DNA of 64,000 bases from Synergistales bacterium (GCA_018433595.1 JAHDQY010000004.1:62001-126000), one strand, 5' to 3'; shown: positions 22,779 to 33,514, counted from the stretch's first letter. The notes: a model not told the origin generated them from the letters alone. Program-made: numbers and translations.

Positions 22779-24590
22779 ATGTACGTATCCCTTTATCGCC
22801 GTTATCGTCCCCAGAGCTTTGCCGATGTCGTGGGCCAGGATCCCGCTGTGGCCGTACTGCTTCAAGGCCTTGTCGCGGGCAAGACCGGTCAGGCCTATCT
22901 CTTCTCAGGACCGCGGGGAAGCGGCAAGACCAGTCTTGCCCGCCTTCTTGCCAAAGCGGTCAACTGTTCCGACAGACAGGAAACAGGTGAGCCTTGCGGC
23001 AGCTGTCGCAGCTGCCGGGCCATCACCGAGGGAGATAGCCTTGATGTGACGGAGATCGACGGCGCCTCCAACAACGGTGTCGAAGAGGTGCGGGAACTCA
23101 AGGCGAAAGTAGCCCTTGCCCCCTTTTCGTCTCCCGTCAAGGTCTACATCATCGACGAAGTTCACATGCTCTCGACGGCAGCCTTCAACGCTCTTCTCAA
23201 AACCCTGGAAGAACCACCGAAACACGTCCTCTTCATCCTCGCCACGACGGAACCTCACAAGGTCCCGGTGACGATCCGCTCCCGCTGTCGCCATATCCCC
23301 TTCCGGCGTATTGCCGTGCCGGTGATCCTGGATCGGCTCCGCCACGTCTGCGAGGCGGAAGAAATCGGCATCGAAGAAGAGGCTCTCTGGGAAATCGCCC
23401 GCCAGGCCGATGGAGCCCTTCGCGATGCCCTCTCTCTTCTGGAGCAGGCCCTCTCTCTCGGTGGCGGCCGGGTGACTCTTGACGCCGTCCGGGCCCTCTC
23501 CGGAGGCGGAACCCGCGTCGACCTTGAGGAATGGGCCCGCCGTCTCCTTGTGTCATCAGCCGAGGCCGATTCGACCCTTCGAGAGATGATCGCTTCGGGT
23601 GTGTCTCCCGAACGGCTGCTTGACGGGGCCTTCCTCCTTTTTCGTGACCTGTGGATTTGCAGAAACTGGGGAGAAACGGCTCTGGATGGACTTGACCTCT
23701 CGCCACCCGAGAGAAGCTACCTGCTTCAGGAGGCGAAACGTTGGGCGCCTGAAAGACTCTGGCAGGCCATGAACCTCTGTCAAAGTCTGATGGGACGGTC
23801 TCGGCTGGGCCTTCGAGGCGACGTCCTCGCCGGCCTGCTGTCGGTCTCATTGTCGCAGGGCGGCGAGGACGATAGGAGCCGTCCTGCCGTTCGAGGCTCG
23901 GCGGAGACGGTGAGTCCGCCTCCACCTTTTCCGGAAGAGCGGCGCCTCGTCGATTCTCCCCCCCCTCGGAAAGATCCGACCGCACCGACTCTCCGTTCCG
24001 AAGAGCCGAGCGGTGCCGTCGAGCTCCCTTCGGAGCCGTCTTGTGCCGCTGAAGCAACGGTCGACTCTCTTTTGGCCAGACTGGCCGATCGGGACCTGGC
24101 TTTGGCCGCCTCCTTTCTTCACTGTCGTGCCACGCTCGATTCGGGGCGGATCGATATCGTCATTCCCGAAAGCGAGCCGTTCCCGCTCTCTCTTTTGACG
24201 AGCCAGCGAGGCATATACCAACTGGCCCTCGCCGTAAAAGAGGCGGGTTTTTCTTCCGGGGAGATTCATTACGGTGACCGAAGCAGCGATCTGGCGGCCG
24301 AAGAACCTGGCCTTGCAGACGAGGAAACCTCCCCCTTTCTGATTCCGCCTGCAAGGCGTAAAAAGAACCCCGACTCCGATGTGGCAGAAGGACAAGATGT
24401 TGAAGTCGGCTCCTCCTCGCCCTCCTCGTCTGAGGGAGAAGGTACGTCGCTTTTGACTTCCCAGGTTGATCGCGTTCTTCGTTGGACCAGCGGTGACCTT
24501 CTCCTGCTTAAAGCGGAAAAAGAGCCGGAGGCGGAAGAAGAAATGCAGATTCATGTGCCGGAGCTCGATGAGGAGGGCGTTCAGGAGTGA
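22779..24590 (+). CDS. dnaX: DNA polymerase III subunits gamma/tau
   Basis: The clamp-loader ATPase. It begins with the family sequence YVSLYRRYRPQSFADVVGQ, then Walker A SGPRGSGKTS (about residues 43-51), a four-cysteine zinc module (NCSDRQETGEPCGSCRSC), Walker B YIIDEVHML and the FNALLKTLEEPP sensor region. The C-terminal ~230 residues are low complexity and charged, as in tau tails. I saw no convincing A-AAA-AAG frameshift site for a short gamma form. ATG at 22779 follows GAGGAGGG. The dnaE start overlaps the stop, so clamp loader and polymerase are translated together. Confidence 0.95.
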   Translation: MYVSLYRRYRPQSFADVVGQDPAVAVLLQGLVAGKTGQAYLFSGPRGSGKTSLARLLAKAVNCSDRQETGEPCGSCRSCRAITEGDSLDVTEIDGASNNGVEEVRELKAKVALAPFSSPVKVYIIDEVHMLSTAAFNALLKTLEEPPKHVLFILATTEPHKVPVTIRSRCRHIPFRRIAVPVILDRLRHVCEAEEIGIEEEALWEIARQADGALRDALSLLEQALSLGGGRVTLDAVRALSGGGTRVDLEEWARRLLVSSAEADSTLREMIASGVSPERLLDGAFLLFRDLWICRNWGETALDGLDLSPPERSYLLQEAKRWAPERLWQAMNLCQSLMGRSRLGLRGDVLAGLLSVSLSQGGEDDRSRPAVRGSAETVSPPPPFPEERRLVDSPPPRKDPTAPTLRSEEPSGAVELPSEPSCAAEATVDSLLARLADRDLALAASFLHCRATLDSGRIDIVIPESEPFPLSLLTSQRGIYQLALAVKEAGFSSGEIHYGDRSSDLAAEEPGLADEETSPFLIPPARRKKNPDSDVAEGQDVEVGSSSPSSSEGEGTSLLTSQVDRVLRWTSGDLLLLKAEKEPEAEEEMQIHVPELDEEGVQE

Positions 24591-27500
24591 ATCACCCTTT
24601 CGTCCATCTGCATGTTCATAGTGAATACAGCCTTCTTGACGGAGCCATTCATTGTTCGGATCTGGCGGCCAAAGCTGCCGAGTGGGGGATGCCGGCCGTA
24701 GCCGTTACGGATCATGGCGCCATGTTCGGTGCCGTCGAGCATTACGAAGCCTGTCGTAACGCAGGTGTCAATCCCGTCATCGGATGCGAGATCTATGTCG
24801 ACCCGGAAGGACACCGGAGCCGGGACAAGCGAGGCCGTCACTACCATCTCTGTCTCTGGGCGGCCGATCAGGAAGGCTACCATAACCTGGTCAAGCTCGT
24901 TTCCATCGCCAATACGGACGGTTTTTACTACAAGCCCCGCATTGATCACGATCTTCTGGCCCGCCATTCCAAGGGCCTCATCGTCGGATCGGCCTGTCTT
25001 GCCGGAGAGATACCGTCGCTGATTCTCGAAGGAGACATGAAAGGGGCCGAGGAGCGGGCCCTGCTCTATCGGGATATTGTCGGAGAGGGCAATTTTTACC
25101 TTGAAGTCATGCATAACGCCATTACCGAGCAGGCCCTGGTCAACAAAAGCCTTGTCGAGATTTCCCGCAGGACGGGAATCCCCTTGATCGCCACCAATGA
25201 CGCTCACTACCTGTGTCGGGAAGACGCCTCCTGGCATGATGTCCTCCTCTGCATTCAAACCAACGCCACCGTGGATCAGACGGACCGGTTCCGTTTCGCA
25301 AGCGACGACTTTTATCTTCGCTCGCCTGATGAGATGTGGCGTCTCTTCGGAACGGAGTTACCCGAGGCTTTGACCAACACCGTCGAGATCGGCGAGCGCT
25401 GCCGAGTGGAGTTGATCTTCGGGCAGTACCACTTCCCTCTCTTCGAGCTGCCCGAGGGAGAGACGCTCGAGTCCCATCTGGAAGAAAAGGCATGGTCGGG
25501 CTTGAGATCGCGCTTCCACGGGCGGGAAATTCCTGAAGACTATGTTTCCAGACTCCAGTACGAGCTTTCCGTTATCAAGCAGATGGGCTTCGCCGGCTAT
25601 TTCCTGATCGTCGCCGATTTCATCAATGCGGCGAAAGACCGTGACATTCCCGTCGGCCCCGGACGCGGATCGGCGGCGGGCTCACTTGTCGCCTATGCCA
25701 TGCGGATCACCGAGATCGATCCGTTGTATCACCACCTCCTTTTCGAGCGTTTTCTCAACCCGGAGAGGATCTCCATGCCCGATGTCGATACGGATATCTC
25801 CGACAAAGGCCGCGATGAGGTTATCCGCTACGTCGTCGAGAAGTACGGCAAGGAAAAGGTCTCTCAGATCATCACCTTCGATCGGATGAAGACCAAGGCG
25901 GCTATCCGCGATGTCGGGCGGGCCTTAGCCATGCCTTACGGAGACGTGGACCGCGTGGCCAAACTTGTCACCGAAGGGGTTAAGTCCGTCGAAGAAGCCC
26001 TGGAGCAATCAGAAGATCTGAGGCGGCTCAAAAAAGAGGATCCCGCCGTCGCCAGACTTCTCGATATCGCCTCCCGGGCGGAGGGGATCGTCCGCCACTG
26101 TTCTCAGCATGCTGCAGGAGTCGTCATCGCCCCAAGACCTCTCGAAGAGATCCTTCCCGTCAAGCGCCTCGGCGAGGAGACCGTCGTGACCCAGTATTCC
26201 ATGGAGCCCGTCGAAAAGCTGGGCCTTGTCAAGATGGACTTTCTCGGTCTCAAGAATCTCTCTCTTATCGAGGAGTGTCTCCGCAACATTGAGGGTAGCG
26301 GCAAGGGCAGGATCGTTCTCCTGGATGTGGGGCTTGATGATGCCAAGACGTATGAGCTCCTTCAACGGGGCGATACGATGGGCGTCTTTCAGCTTGAATC
26401 GGCGGGGATGCGTCAGCTTCTCAAACGCCTTCGCCCCGACTGTTTCGCCGATCTTGTCGCCGTCCTCGCCCTTTACCGTCCTGGTCCTCTTGGGAGCGGG
26501 ATGGTCGACCAGTACATCGAACGGAAGCACGGTCGAGCCCCTGTCGAATACCTCCACCCCGATCTCGAAGAGGTGCTTAAGGAAACCTATGGCGTCGTGC
26601 TTTACCAGGAGCAGATCATGCAGATTGCGGCCCGGCTCGCAGGCTACAGCCTGGGAGAGGCCGACCTTCTTCGGAGGGCCATGGGAAAAAAGAAGGCCGA
26701 CGTCATGGCCCTGCAAAGGGAAAAATTTGTCTCCGGCTGCGAAGCCAACAGTGTTTCAAAAAACAAGGCGGAGGAGATTTTCGACATCGTTCAGGTTTTT
26801 GCCGGTTACGGATTCAACAAGTCTCACAGTGCCGCATACGCGCTCATCAGCTATCAGACGGCCTACCTCAAAGCGAATTACCCTGTTGAATTTCTTGCGG
26901 CCTTTCTCTCCAGCCAGATCGGCTCTAAGATGGACGTCCTGGCCCGTTACGTCAAAGAGGTCCGCAATGTCGGGATCGAAGTTCTTCCTCCCGACATCAA
27001 CGAATCGAAGGCGGATTTCACTGTCGTCGGAAATGTCGTCCGCTTCGGTCTTTCGGCCGTCTCCAAGGTGGGGGGAGGTGCCGTGGAGGCGATCATGACG
27101 GCACGCGAAGAGAAGGGGCCTTTCCGATCTCTCTGGGATTTTCTCACTAAGACTGACCTGAGAGTCGTCAACCGTGCCGTCGTGGAGAATCTCATAAAAG
27201 CCGGCGCCTTTTCGACCCTCCCTGGAAACAGGCGGCAGATGGTCGAAGCTCTGTCGGGCTTTATCGAGATGGCCCAGCGCCAACAGGCCGACCAAAATCA
27301 GGGTTCTCTCTTTTCCCTCGCGGATATGCCTGACGGGGAAGAGGAGCCACCCTATCCGAATCTCGAAGACTACGGGGCCCAGGAGAAGCTGGAAATGGAG
27401 TTTGACGCCGTCGGCTTCTACATTTCCGGTCATCCTCTCGACCGCTTTGAAACACGCCTTGGCCGTCTGGCGAACTGCGCCATCGCCGAGCTGCCCTTCT

Positions 27501-28000
27501 GGGAGGCTCAGGAGGTCCCTGTCGTTGTCGGCGGGTTAGTCTCCTCAATCAAGGAAAGATATACTAAGAGGGGAGACCCCATGGGGATCCTTGAAGTCGA
27601 AGATCGGGAGGGAAAGATCGAGGTCGTCTCCTTTCCCAGATCGTGGCTTCAGCTGAAAGGGCTTGTCGCCGTTGGTGACGTCGTTGTCGCCAAGGGGCGG
27701 CTCCAGGACCGCGGCTCGCTGAGCCTCATCGCCGATGCCGTAACCCCTCTGGAAGTCGCCGAAAAAGAGATGCCCTCGTTGCTTCGTGTACGCCTTGCCC
27801 CTGCGCAGATGGAGGATCGCTACATCAAAGCGTTCCTTCGCGAACTGAAGGGTTTTCCCGGCCGGTCACCGGTACTTCTCGAAATCGTTGCCCCCGGCGG
27901 TTCGGCTCTCGTGGGGCTTCGTGACCTTCGCGTCAATGCGGAGGCCCCCTTTAAAGAACGCTTTGATCTCATCTGTCAGGGTGCCGTCGAAATCCTGTAG
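24587..28000 (+). CDS. dnaE: DNA polymerase III alpha subunit
   Basis: The replicative polymerase, 1137 residues. The N-terminal PHP domain has [23 protein letters not shown] and IGCEIYV, so its metal site may be intact. The polymerase core has [14 protein letters not shown] and the catalytic pair in PDVDTDIS, followed by RDEVIRYV. Helix-hairpin-helix and OB-fold parts follow ([22 protein letters not shown]). The type is DnaE1-like; PolC is not present in the window. GTG start at 24587 overlaps the dnaX stop. Confidence 0.96.
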   Translation: MNHPFVHLHVHSEYSLLDGAIHCSDLAAKAAEWGMPAVAVTDHGAMFGAVEHYEACRNAGVNPVIGCEIYVDPEGHRSRDKRGRHYHLCLWAADQEGYHNLVKLVSIANTDGFYYKPRIDHDLLARHSKGLIVGSACLAGEIPSLILEGDMKGAEERALLYRDIVGEGNFYLEVMHNAITEQALVNKSLVEISRRTGIPLIATNDAHYLCREDASWHDVLLCIQTNATVDQTDRFRFASDDFYLRSPDEMWRLFGTELPEALTNTVEIGERCRVELIFGQYHFPLFELPEGETLESHLEEKAWSGLRSRFHGREIPEDYVSRLQYELSVIKQMGFAGYFLIVADFINAAKDRDIPVGPGRGSAAGSLVAYAMRITEIDPLYHHLLFERFLNPERISMPDVDTDISDKGRDEVIRYVVEKYGKEKVSQIITFDRMKTKAAIRDVGRALAMPYGDVDRVAKLVTEGVKSVEEALEQSEDLRRLKKEDPAVARLLDIASRAEGIVRHCSQHAAGVVIAPRPLEEILPVKRLGEETVVTQYSMEPVEKLGLVKMDFLGLKNLSLIEECLRNIEGSGKGRIVLLDVGLDDAKTYELLQRGDTMGVFQLESAGMRQLLKRLRPDCFADLVAVLALYRPGPLGSGMVDQYIERKHGRAPVEYLHPDLEEVLKETYGVVLYQEQIMQIAARLAGYSLGEADLLRRAMGKKKADVMALQREKFVSGCEANSVSKNKAEEIFDIVQVFAGYGFNKSHSAAYALISYQTAYLKANYPVEFLAAFLSSQIGSKMDVLARYVKEVRNVGIEVLPPDINESKADFTVVGNVVRFGLSAVSKVGGGAVEAIMTAREEKGPFRSLWDFLTKTDLRVVNRAVVENLIKAGAFSTLPGNRRQMVEALSGFIEMAQRQQADQNQGSLFSLADMPDGEEEPPYPNLEDYGAQEKLEMEFDAVGFYISGHPLDRFETRLGRLANCAIAELPFWEAQEVPVVVGGLVSSIKERYTKRGDPMGILEVEDREGKIEVVSFPRSWLQLKGLVAVGDVVVAKGRLQDRGSLSLIADAVTPLEVAEKEMPSLLRVRLAPAQMEDRYIKAFLRELKGFPGRSPVLLEIVAPGGSALVGLRDLRVNAEAPFKERFDLICQGAVEIL

Positions 28001-28031
28001 CCCTTCTTGGGACGGAAGGAGAGGATCCGCT

Positions 28032-28304
28032 TTGAATCAGGTCCCGGAAAAAAAGGGATTCATCACCAGCGATGTCGTCGTTGTCAAAGCTCTCGAGGAT
28101 GGAGTTACCGTCATCGGTCTCACGCGAGGCCATGAGACCCGCTTTGCGCACTCGGAGAAACTCGACGAAGGTGAAGTCTGGATCTCTCAATTCACGGAGC
28201 TGACCTCGGCCATGAAAGTCAGAGGCCGGGCGGAGATCCTGACTCCTCACGGCCCCATCATCAGCGGACGGCCTGTCAAGAGAGGGGGGGGAGAAGAGTC
28301 ATGA
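28032..28304 (+). CDS. mtrB: tryptophan RNA-binding attenuation protein (TRAP/MtrB) homologue
   Basis: In Bacillus, TRAP forms an 11-mer ring that binds tryptophan and then wraps RNA with repeated (G/U)AG triplets to terminate trp transcription or block translation. This 90-residue protein matches it nearly end to end: [25 protein letters not shown] and [13 protein letters not shown]. The RNA-binding residues K43, K62 and R64 correspond to Bacillus K37, K56 and R58, and the tryptophan-pocket residues around QFTE-TSA are kept. TTG at 28032 follows AAGGAGAGG. It sits between dnaE and pyk, overlaps pyk by 4 bases, and no trp gene or anti-TRAP gene is near. Residues 1-13 are an extra N terminus. 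Confidence 0.92.
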   Translation: MNQVPEKKGFITSDVVVVKALEDGVTVIGLTRGHETRFAHSEKLDEGEVWISQFTELTSAMKVRGRAEILTPHGPIISGRPVKRGGGEES

Positions 28305-30052
28305 GGAAAGTTAAAATTGTCTGTACCTTGGGGCCGGCATGCGCTGACCTGGATATCATGCGTCAGATGGCCGAATCGGGGATGGACGTTGCCCGCTTCA
28401 ACTTCAGCCATGGAAGTTATGAGGGCCACGAGCTCAATCTCACCCAGATCCGTCACGTTGAAGAGGAGCTGGGACGTCCCATTGCCGCCATTCTCGATAC
28501 GAAAGGCCCGGAGATCCGTACAGGGCTGTTGCGCGAAGGCCGTCCGGTTCAGCTTGCCCAGGGGCAGGTCTTCACCCTTTTTGTCAAGGAAAGGACCGGT
28601 GACGAGCAAGGGGTTTCCGTCAGCTATTCCGAGCTGATCGGCGAGATTGCCGTCGGTCAGGATGTCTTCATCGACGATGGGACGCTTCACCTTCGAGTCG
28701 AATCACTTGCCGATCCCGAGATCCGTTGCCGCGTCATCGTCGGCGGCGAACTGGGCGAACGCAAGGGCATCAACGTCCCCGACGCCTCTCTGTCCGTGCC
28801 GACCCTGACATCGAAGGACATTGAAGACATCCGCTGGGGCGTCGATCATGCCGTGGATTACATTGCCGTCTCCTTCGTCAGAAGCCGGGACGATGTCATG
28901 GGTGTTCGCCGTGTCATCGAAGAGTTCGGAGGCCGGATCAAGATTCTTGCCAAAATCGAGACGAAGCAGGCTGTCGCCCACCTTCAGGAAATTGTCGAAG
29001 TCGTCGACGGAATGATGGTCGCCAGGGGGGATTTAGGTGTCGAAATGCCCACGGAAGACGTCCCTCTCGTTCAGAAACGGATCATCGAAACCTGCCGTGA
29101 CCAGGGCAAGCCGGTCATTGTCGCCACGCAGATGCTGGATTCGATGATCCGCAACCCCCGGCCGACCCGTGCCGAGGCGAGCGATGTCGCCAATGCCGTT
29201 CTTGACGGGGCCGATGCCGTCATGCTCTCCGGGGAGACGGCCAAGGGGCGCTACCCTGTCCGCTCTGTCGAGACAATGACGCGGATTGTCCGGCGCGCCG
29301 AGGAGGAACTTCGCATCTGGCAGCGCTGCGGCAATCGGCCTGCAAAGGCCGCCACTGTTCCCGATGCCGTCAGTCATGCCGCGACGACCATCGCCGAAGA
29401 AATGAAGGCCCGCGTCATCATTTCCCTGACCCGTTCGGGAAGCACGGCTCGAATGGTCAGCAAATTTCGTCCCCTTTGCCCCATCGTCGCCGCGACCCCC
29501 TCTCTCAATACCTGGCGTGAGATGGCTCTTGTCTGGGGGGTCTACCCTCTTCTCAAGGAGGAGGCGCCGACAGCCGAAGAGGCCAGCCAGGCTGCTCTGG
29601 GCAGCGCTCTCGACAAAGGGTTTGTGTCCGAGGGCGATCTCGTGGTCATCACCGCCGGTGTCCCTGTCGGGATCCCGGGGACGACAAACCTTGTCCAGGT
29701 CCAAACAGTGGGGCGTATTCTGGTCAAGGGACTTTCTCTTCTCAAACGCGAGGCCTCCGGTCCCGTTTGTCGTGTCTTGACGGCGGCCGAAGCCCTGGAG
29801 AAGGTCCGTCCTGGAGATGTCCTCGTCGTTCCCCAGACCGATCGTGACTTTGTGCCGGCCATGCGTAAGGCTGCCGCTATCATCGCCGAGGACGGAGGCC
29901 TTACGAGTCATGCCGCCATCGTCGCCCTCGAGTTGGCCATCCCTTGTGTCGTCGGTGCAGAAGGGGCCCTTGCGACTTTGCAGGACGGGATGCTGGTCAC
30001 TGTTGACGGAACGCGCGGCGTCGTCTATCAGGGCAAGGTGAAACTTCATTAA
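28301..30052 (+). CDS. pyk: pyruvate kinase with C-terminal PEP-utiliser mobile domain
   Basis: Converts PEP and ADP to pyruvate and ATP. The core has [27 protein letters not shown] and [10 protein letters not shown]. After the core (~residue 475) there is an extra domain, with [17 protein letters not shown] and [13 protein letters not shown], homologous to the phosphohistidine domain of PEP synthase and PPDK, as in Bacillus/Geobacillus enzymes of about 587 residues; here 583. The ATG overlaps the mtrB stop. With ppdK and its regulator also in the window, both directions of the PEP/pyruvate step are coded within 35 kb. Confidence 0.95.
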   Translation: MRKVKIVCTLGPACADLDIMRQMAESGMDVARFNFSHGSYEGHELNLTQIRHVEEELGRPIAAILDTKGPEIRTGLLREGRPVQLAQGQVFTLFVKERTGDEQGVSVSYSELIGEIAVGQDVFIDDGTLHLRVESLADPEIRCRVIVGGELGERKGINVPDASLSVPTLTSKDIEDIRWGVDHAVDYIAVSFVRSRDDVMGVRRVIEEFGGRIKILAKIETKQAVAHLQEIVEVVDGMMVARGDLGVEMPTEDVPLVQKRIIETCRDQGKPVIVATQMLDSMIRNPRPTRAEASDVANAVLDGADAVMLSGETAKGRYPVRSVETMTRIVRRAEEELRIWQRCGNRPAKAATVPDAVSHAATTIAEEMKARVIISLTRSGSTARMVSKFRPLCPIVAATPSLNTWREMALVWGVYPLLKEEAPTAEEASQAALGSALDKGFVSEGDLVVITAGVPVGIPGTTNLVQVQTVGRILVKGLSLLKREASGPVCRVLTAAEALEKVRPGDVLVVPQTDRDFVPAMRKAAAIIAEDGGLTSHAAIVALELAIPCVVGAEGALATLQDGMLVTVDGTRGVVYQGKVKLH

Positions 30053-30053
30053 T

Positions 30054-30686
30054 ATGCCGACCGACTCTTGTGCAGCCCTTCCCGCCTACCGCCCCGCTCC
30101 TTCCTGCCTTGAGGCTGCCCGGATCTTCTGCCGCACCCATTTCCCTCTCTACTCCTGGCCGGAGGCGGAGAGGTCGTCGCGCCAGAGCGCCGTCCTCGTT
30201 ATCCTCTATCCCGATGGCTCTGACTTGAAGATGATCCTTCTCGTTCGCCCGAAGACCCTTCGCCGCCATCCCGGCCAGATCGGTTTTCCCGGCGGAGCTC
30301 GGGACAAGGGGGACAAAACGCCTGTCGACACGGCACTTCGGGAGGCCTCCGAGGAAATAGGGCTTGACGGCAAGGCGATAGATGTCGTCGGCTTCCTGCC
30401 TCGGGAATTCGCCTACGGCAGCGATTTTTTCATCTCTCCCGTCCTCGCCTATTGGCCGTACGAAGGCGGTCCTCTCATCAAGGCCGATCCCGTCGAGGTG
30501 GAGGCGGTTCTTGCTCCCTCTCTCGATGAACTGGGGCTCTCGCCTGAACTTGAGTGGAAGAGGGGGCAGGGCTTGGACCTTCTCTATCCCGTTTTCCCGC
30601 TGGGTGAGCGTCGTCTTTGGGGGGTCTCGGCCCGCATCGCGCTCAGGCTCATACGACTGGCGGCTGGCCTTGAGGGACGACTTTGA
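30054..30686 (+). CDS. Nudix hydrolase, probable CoA pyrophosphatase (NudL type)
   Basis: The motif LVRPKTLRRHPGQIGFPGG is the UPF0035 signature of CoA-cleaving Nudix enzymes, and the Nudix box follows as REASEEIGL. The first acidic position of the box (GX5E) is Asp here, as is common in this subfamily. The enzyme would split CoA or acyl-CoA into phosphopantetheine and 3',5'-ADP. It starts one base after the pyk stop. There are 210 residues, including ~45 N-terminal ones that are not in the Nudix fold. Confidence 0.85.
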   Translation: MPTDSCAALPAYRPAPSCLEAARIFCRTHFPLYSWPEAERSSRQSAVLVILYPDGSDLKMILLVRPKTLRRHPGQIGFPGGARDKGDKTPVDTALREASEEIGLDGKAIDVVGFLPREFAYGSDFFISPVLAYWPYEGGPLIKADPVEVEAVLAPSLDELGLSPELEWKRGQGLDLLYPVFPLGERRLWGVSARIALRLIRLAAGLEGRL

Positions 30687-31528
30687 TGGCTTTCATCGGA
30701 AGCCATGTTTCCGTCGCCGGTGGACTCTGGCTTGCCATCGAAAGGGGCGAGGCTCTCAATTGCGAGGCTATCCAGATTTTTACGAAAAACCAGCTTCAAT
30801 GGAAGGCATCGCCGCTGCCTCTTCATGTCTGTGAGCGCTTTTACCGATCCTATCGAGAGAGTTCCATCCATTCCATCGTTGCTCATGCCTCCTATCTCAT
30901 TAATATCGCGGCTCCCGATGGGATCTGGGAAAAGAGCATTCAGGCTTTGAAAGACGAGCTGGAACGATGCGAACAGCTCGGCATTGATGCTCTGGTTCTT
31001 CATCCCGGATCACACCGAGGCGAGGGCACCGAAAGAGGAATCGCTACGGCGGTCTGTGCCCTAAGGCGCGTTCTCTCGGAGACGGAGGGGCAACGGACGA
31101 AAATCCTTCTTGAAACGATGTCGGGACAGGGAGATGCTCTGGGGACCACACTTCAGGAGCTGGAACGGCTCATCGATGGTTGCGGCGCCCACAGACGCCT
31201 CGGCATATGCCTCGACACCTGTCATCTTTTTGCGGCAGGCATGGAGCTGCGTACCGTCGATTCCTACCGCAGGCTTGTTGACGCCGTCGAGCGCCGATTG
31301 GGCCTCGACCGCGTCGGTTGCTGGCATTTGAACGATTCCAGAGAGCCACGGGGATCCAGAAAGGACAGGCACAGCAACCTTGGGGAGGGAGAACTTGGCC
31401 TTGTCCCTTTTTCCTGCATCGTCAACGATATCCGCTGGGAACAGACGCCCTGTCTCCTTGAAACACCTAAAGCCGACGACGGTGACCTTAAAAACCTCGC
31501 CCTTCTCCGCAAGATGCGGGGATGGTAG
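30686..31528 (+). CDS. nfo: endonuclease IV (AP endonuclease)
   Basis: Cuts DNA 5' to abasic sites. The 280-residue TIM-barrel protein shows the family pieces in order: IGSHVSVAGGL, VAHASYLIN, LVLHPGSHRGEG, LLETMSGQG, GICLDTCHLFAAG, HLNDSREPRGSRKDRHSNLGEG (split across the metal site) and LLETPK. The trinuclear zinc ligands lie in these segments. ATG at 30686 shares its A with the preceding stop; the TTG before it is less likely. Confidence 0.95.
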   Translation: MAFIGSHVSVAGGLWLAIERGEALNCEAIQIFTKNQLQWKASPLPLHVCERFYRSYRESSIHSIVAHASYLINIAAPDGIWEKSIQALKDELERCEQLGIDALVLHPGSHRGEGTERGIATAVCALRRVLSETEGQRTKILLETMSGQGDALGTTLQELERLIDGCGAHRRLGICLDTCHLFAAGMELRTVDSYRRLVDAVERRLGLDRVGCWHLNDSREPRGSRKDRHSNLGEGELGLVPFSCIVNDIRWEQTPCLLETPKADDGDLKNLALLRKMRGW

Positions 31529-31608
31529 CGATTGGAAACCGTCGTTCCCATTTACAGGGTCTGCAAGGCAAGCTAGGATGGGAGATCAATTCCCGGGAAG
31601 GAGGAATC

Positions 31609-32676
31609 ATGTCATACCCGCAGCTGGTTATCGATCGTGTCGCCATTTCTGAGAACGCGGCCGGAATCGTCTCTCGTTGCAACAAGGCCGGCATTGCCGT
31701 CGCCGGTGTTACCAAGGGGGTTTCCGCTCAACCCGACCTGGCTCGGATCATGAAAGAGGCGGGCTGTGTCTGGCTTGCCGACAGCCGTCTGGCTAACATC
31801 CGACGCCTCAGGGAGGCCGCCGTTGAGGGGCCCTTCCTGCTTTTGCGCATTCCGATGCCTCAAGAGATCCCGGAGCTTTTTGATCTTGCCGATATGACTC
31901 TCGTTTCAATGGCAGAGACGATCGACCTTCTTGACCGTCACGGTCGCGATTCTTCCCGGGAAATCGGGACGATTGTCATGATCGATCTCGGCGATCTGCG
32001 TGAAGGTTTTTGGCCCGACGAGATCGAGGCCGTCGCCGAGGCTTATCGCAGGGCCCCTCGTGTGCGCTGTTGCGGAATAGGCGTTAATTTCGGCTGTTTC
32101 GGCGGAGTCCTGCCGACGGCGAGCAACCTTTCCCGTCTGGTTGTCATCGCTCGAGAGCTTGAGCGTTACCTGGGAACGAAGATGCAGATCTTCTCGGGCG
32201 GTGCCACTTCTTCTCTGGCTCTTCTTGAAAAGGGAGAACTTCCCGAGGAAATCAACCAGCTGCGCATCGGCGAGGCGATACTTCTTGGTAGCGATGTGAC
32301 GGGAAATCGGCTTATTCCCTGGCTCAGACAGGACACGATGACCTTTGAAGCTCAGATCGTCGAAGTGAGATGCAAGCCCTCCGTCCCCATCGGCATCATC
32401 GGGGCGGACGCCTTCGGGAATGTCCCGGTCTTCGAAGACCGTGGAAAGAGATTGAGGGCCATCGTCGCTTCCGGACGTCAGGACATCCGCCCGGAAGGGC
32501 TGGTCCCGCAGCTCCCGGGCGCTGAAATCCTGGGAGCTTCCAGCGATCACCTTCTCCTCGATGTCGAGGACTGTCACCCGTCACTGAAGCTCGGCGACAT
32601 CATCTCTTTCCGAGTTGATTACGGCGCCATGATGGCAGCAACAACCTCGCGCTACGTGGAGGTGAAGGTTTTTTAA
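31609..32676 (+). CDS. PLP-dependent amino-acid racemase, ornithine racemase (Orr) type
   Basis: A 355-residue alanine-racemase-fold enzyme. The PLP lysine is K36 in AGVTKGV, followed by LADSRLANIRRL and LLRIPMPQEIPEL, the pattern of ornithine racemase from Clostridium sticklandii rather than alanine racemase. It would give D-ornithine for fermentative ornithine breakdown, though substrate is inferred. A longer frame reaches back into nfo, but ATG at 31609 has AAGGAGGA at the right distance. No ornithine aminomutase genes are nearby; it precedes cdaA by 4 bases. Confidence 0.82.
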   Translation: MSYPQLVIDRVAISENAAGIVSRCNKAGIAVAGVTKGVSAQPDLARIMKEAGCVWLADSRLANIRRLREAAVEGPFLLLRIPMPQEIPELFDLADMTLVSMAETIDLLDRHGRDSSREIGTIVMIDLGDLREGFWPDEIEAVAEAYRRAPRVRCCGIGVNFGCFGGVLPTASNLSRLVVIARELERYLGTKMQIFSGGATSSLALLEKGELPEEINQLRIGEAILLGSDVTGNRLIPWLRQDTMTFEAQIVEVRCKPSVPIGIIGADAFGNVPVFEDRGKRLRAIVASGRQDIRPEGLVPQLPGAEILGASSDHLLLDVEDCHPSLKLGDIISFRVDYGAMMAATTSRYVEVKVF

Positions 32677-32680
32677 CGCC

Positions 32681-33514
32681 ATGATAGGCCTCTTCCGATG
32701 GCAGGACTTTCTCGATATCTTCATCATTTCCTTCATCGTTTACCGGCTGTTGATCCTGCTGGTGGACACTCGGGCCATGCAGCTTGTCAAGGGTATTTTT
32801 GTCCTTGGAGTTCTGGCCTCTGCGGCGCGGATCCTCGAACTTCAGGCGTTGTCGTGGCTTCTGGGCAAGTCCCTGACGGGGCTTTTCATTGCCATTCCCA
32901 TCGTTTTCCAACCCGAGCTGAGACGGGTCCTCGAAGAGCTGGGACGAGGCAAGATCTGGCAGCGCCGGCAGGCCCAGGAAAAGGCCGAGCAGCTTGCCGA
33001 CGAAATCACTCGGGCCCTGATCTACCTTCAGGGACAAAAGATAGGGGCGCTTCTCGTTCTCGAGCGGGCGACGGGGCTCAAAGACGTCTGGCGCACGGCT
33101 GTCCGCGTCGAAGCTGAAATTTCCCAGGAACTCCTCGTCTCTCTTTTTTGGCCCAACAATCCCCTTCATGACGGAGCGGTCATCCTCAACAAGGAGCACA
33201 TCGTCGCTGCCGCCTGCTATCTGCCGCTGACGGAAAACAGCAGTTTGTCAAGGTGGCTGGGAACGCGCCATCGGGCGGCTCTGGGGGTAACGGAGGTCTC
33301 CGATGCGATTTCCCTTGTCGTCTCCGAAGAAAGAGGGGAAATTTCCCTGGGCATCAAAGGTCACCTCTCTCGAGGGCTGAAGGAAAAACAGATCCGTCGC
33401 CTTCTCCTGCATTATTTTCTCGCTCGTGAGGAACAGGAGGGCGGTTTCTGGGAGCAGCTTCGCCGGGAACTGCGCGATCTCTGGCCGGGAAGTGGTGAAA
33501 GCGATGAAGCTTGA
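32681..33514 (+). CDS. cdaA: diadenylate cyclase CdaA
   Basis: Makes cyclic di-AMP from two ATP. Three N-terminal membrane helices (residues ~1-75) are followed by the DisA_N catalytic domain with its two signatures, LHDGAV and GTRHRAALG. The length of 277 is normal. It starts 4 bases after the racemase stop and overlaps cdaR by 11 bases. The cdaA-cdaR-glmM order is the conserved arrangement known from Firmicutes, in which CdaR and GlmM modulate the cyclase. Confidence 0.95.
   Translation: MIGLFRWQDFLDIFIISFIVYRLLILLVDTRAMQLVKGIFVLGVLASAARILELQALSWLLGKSLTGLFIAIPIVFQPELRRVLEELGRGKIWQRRQAQEKAEQLADEITRALIYLQGQKIGALLVLERATGLKDVWRTAVRVEAEISQELLVSLFWPNNPLHDGAVILNKEHIVAAACYLPLTENSSLSRWLGTRHRAALGVTEVSDAISLVVSEERGEISLGIKGHLSRGLKEKQIRRLLLHYFLAREEQEGGFWEQLRRELRDLWPGSGESDEA

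Noticed and set aside
24340-24560. Programmed frameshift site in dnaX for a gamma form
   Set aside because: A-rich codons occur (around GTAAAAAGA and GGAAAAAGAG), but none gives an A-AAA-AAG heptamer in the zero frame with a hairpin after it.
28262-28305. TRAP-binding GAG repeats in front of pyk
   Set aside because: Only three or four GAG triplets with irregular spacing are present; known sites need about 9-11 regular repeats.
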